64,000 nucleotides of DNA, taken from assembly GCA_049840515.1 (NCBI GenBank), contig JASGKW010000013.1, forward strand, positions 1 to 64,000. The letters are read 5' to 3'. This DNA is from Muricomes sp049840515. GTDB taxonomy: Bacteria; Bacillota; Clostridia; Lachnospirales; Lachnospiraceae. Positions within the stretch are counted from its first letter, which is position 1; every line of letters starts with the position of its first letter. This document shows positions 64,000 through 64,000 of the stretch, in pieces. Below the pieces are notes generated by a model. That model made no database searches. It was not told the origin of the DNA and saw only the letters and a program-made list of their open reading frames with translations. Made by a program: the position numbers and the translations under genes.

Positions 64000-64000
64000 A

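Noticed and set aside
1..64000. CRISPR arrays, rRNA or tRNA genes
   Set aside because: No direct-repeat array with spacers, rRNA block or tRNA cloverleaf was recognised by eye; a covariance-model scan would be needed to exclude small RNAs.

Overview
The window is almost entirely a low-GC, endospore-forming Firmicutes chromosome, most likely a Lachnospiraceae (Clostridium cluster XIVa) genome. Supporting features are the full spoIIIA operon, spoIVB next to spo0A, a monomeric multi-ferredoxin [FeFe] hydrogenase, a short MetH with a separate reactivation protein, MurT/GatD, strong AGGAGG ribosome binding sites and an A/T-rich codon choice. About 90% of the genes lie on the minus strand. Positions 1 to about 730 do not belong with the rest: they are GC-rich and carry the end of a PEP-CTERM-type exported protein and most of a DUF1080 (3-keto-disaccharide hydrolase-like) domain, as found in Verrucomicrobiota or Planctomycetota. 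They are joined in frame to the N-terminal half of a serine recombinase, which looks like a chimeric contig end.

Layout. 0.7-5.2 kb: accessory region with a recombinase fragment, a small transposon-type ORF, a dCMP deaminase, a uracil-DNA glycosylase family gene, small membrane proteins, a P-loop kinase/DUF1905 pair and a truncated D,D-carboxypeptidase. 5.2-9.7 kb: two YibE/F-like membrane proteins, a DUF1980 protein and a COG0523 GTPase-permease fusion (putative metal handling). 9.9-13.1 kb (plus strand): a small protein, a J-domain protein and murT-gatD (peptidoglycan amidation). 13.2-20.3 kb: a P-type cation ATPase under a yybP-ykoY (Mn2+) riboswitch, L-serine dehydratase, a MarR/rhodanese pair and glutamate dehydrogenase. 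20.5-29.9 kb: a CmpB-like membrane protein, rpsU, alaS, the hydrogenase with a Fur/PerR-like site, and metF, the MetH reactivation protein and metH. 30-42.8 kb: the conserved clostridial block nusB-xseA-xseB-ispA-dxs-tlyA-nadK-argR-recN-spoIVB-spo0A, followed by glgA. 42.9-49.6 kb: prfC and the spoIIIAA-AH operon with a sigma-E promoter. 49.8-55.1 kb: pnp and rpsO, then tyrA-aroA on the plus strand. 55.2-59.2 kb: a folate operon (folC-folE-HD protein-folP-folB/folK). 59.3-64 kb: a decayed and an intact transglutaminase-like gene flanking a MarR-regulated ABC exporter and a small secreted or membrane protein.

Sequence quality is a major caveat. At least thirteen genes, including alaS, metH, gdhA, aroA, xseA and spoIIIAA, are broken by small indels. 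Many of these sit in homopolymers, and metH and gdhA keep exact codon-multiple lengths overall. This is more like sequencing error than real gene loss, so those genes are annotated here over their full reconstructed span. No rRNA, tRNA or CRISPR array was recognised. No intergenic stretch exceeds about 250 bases.
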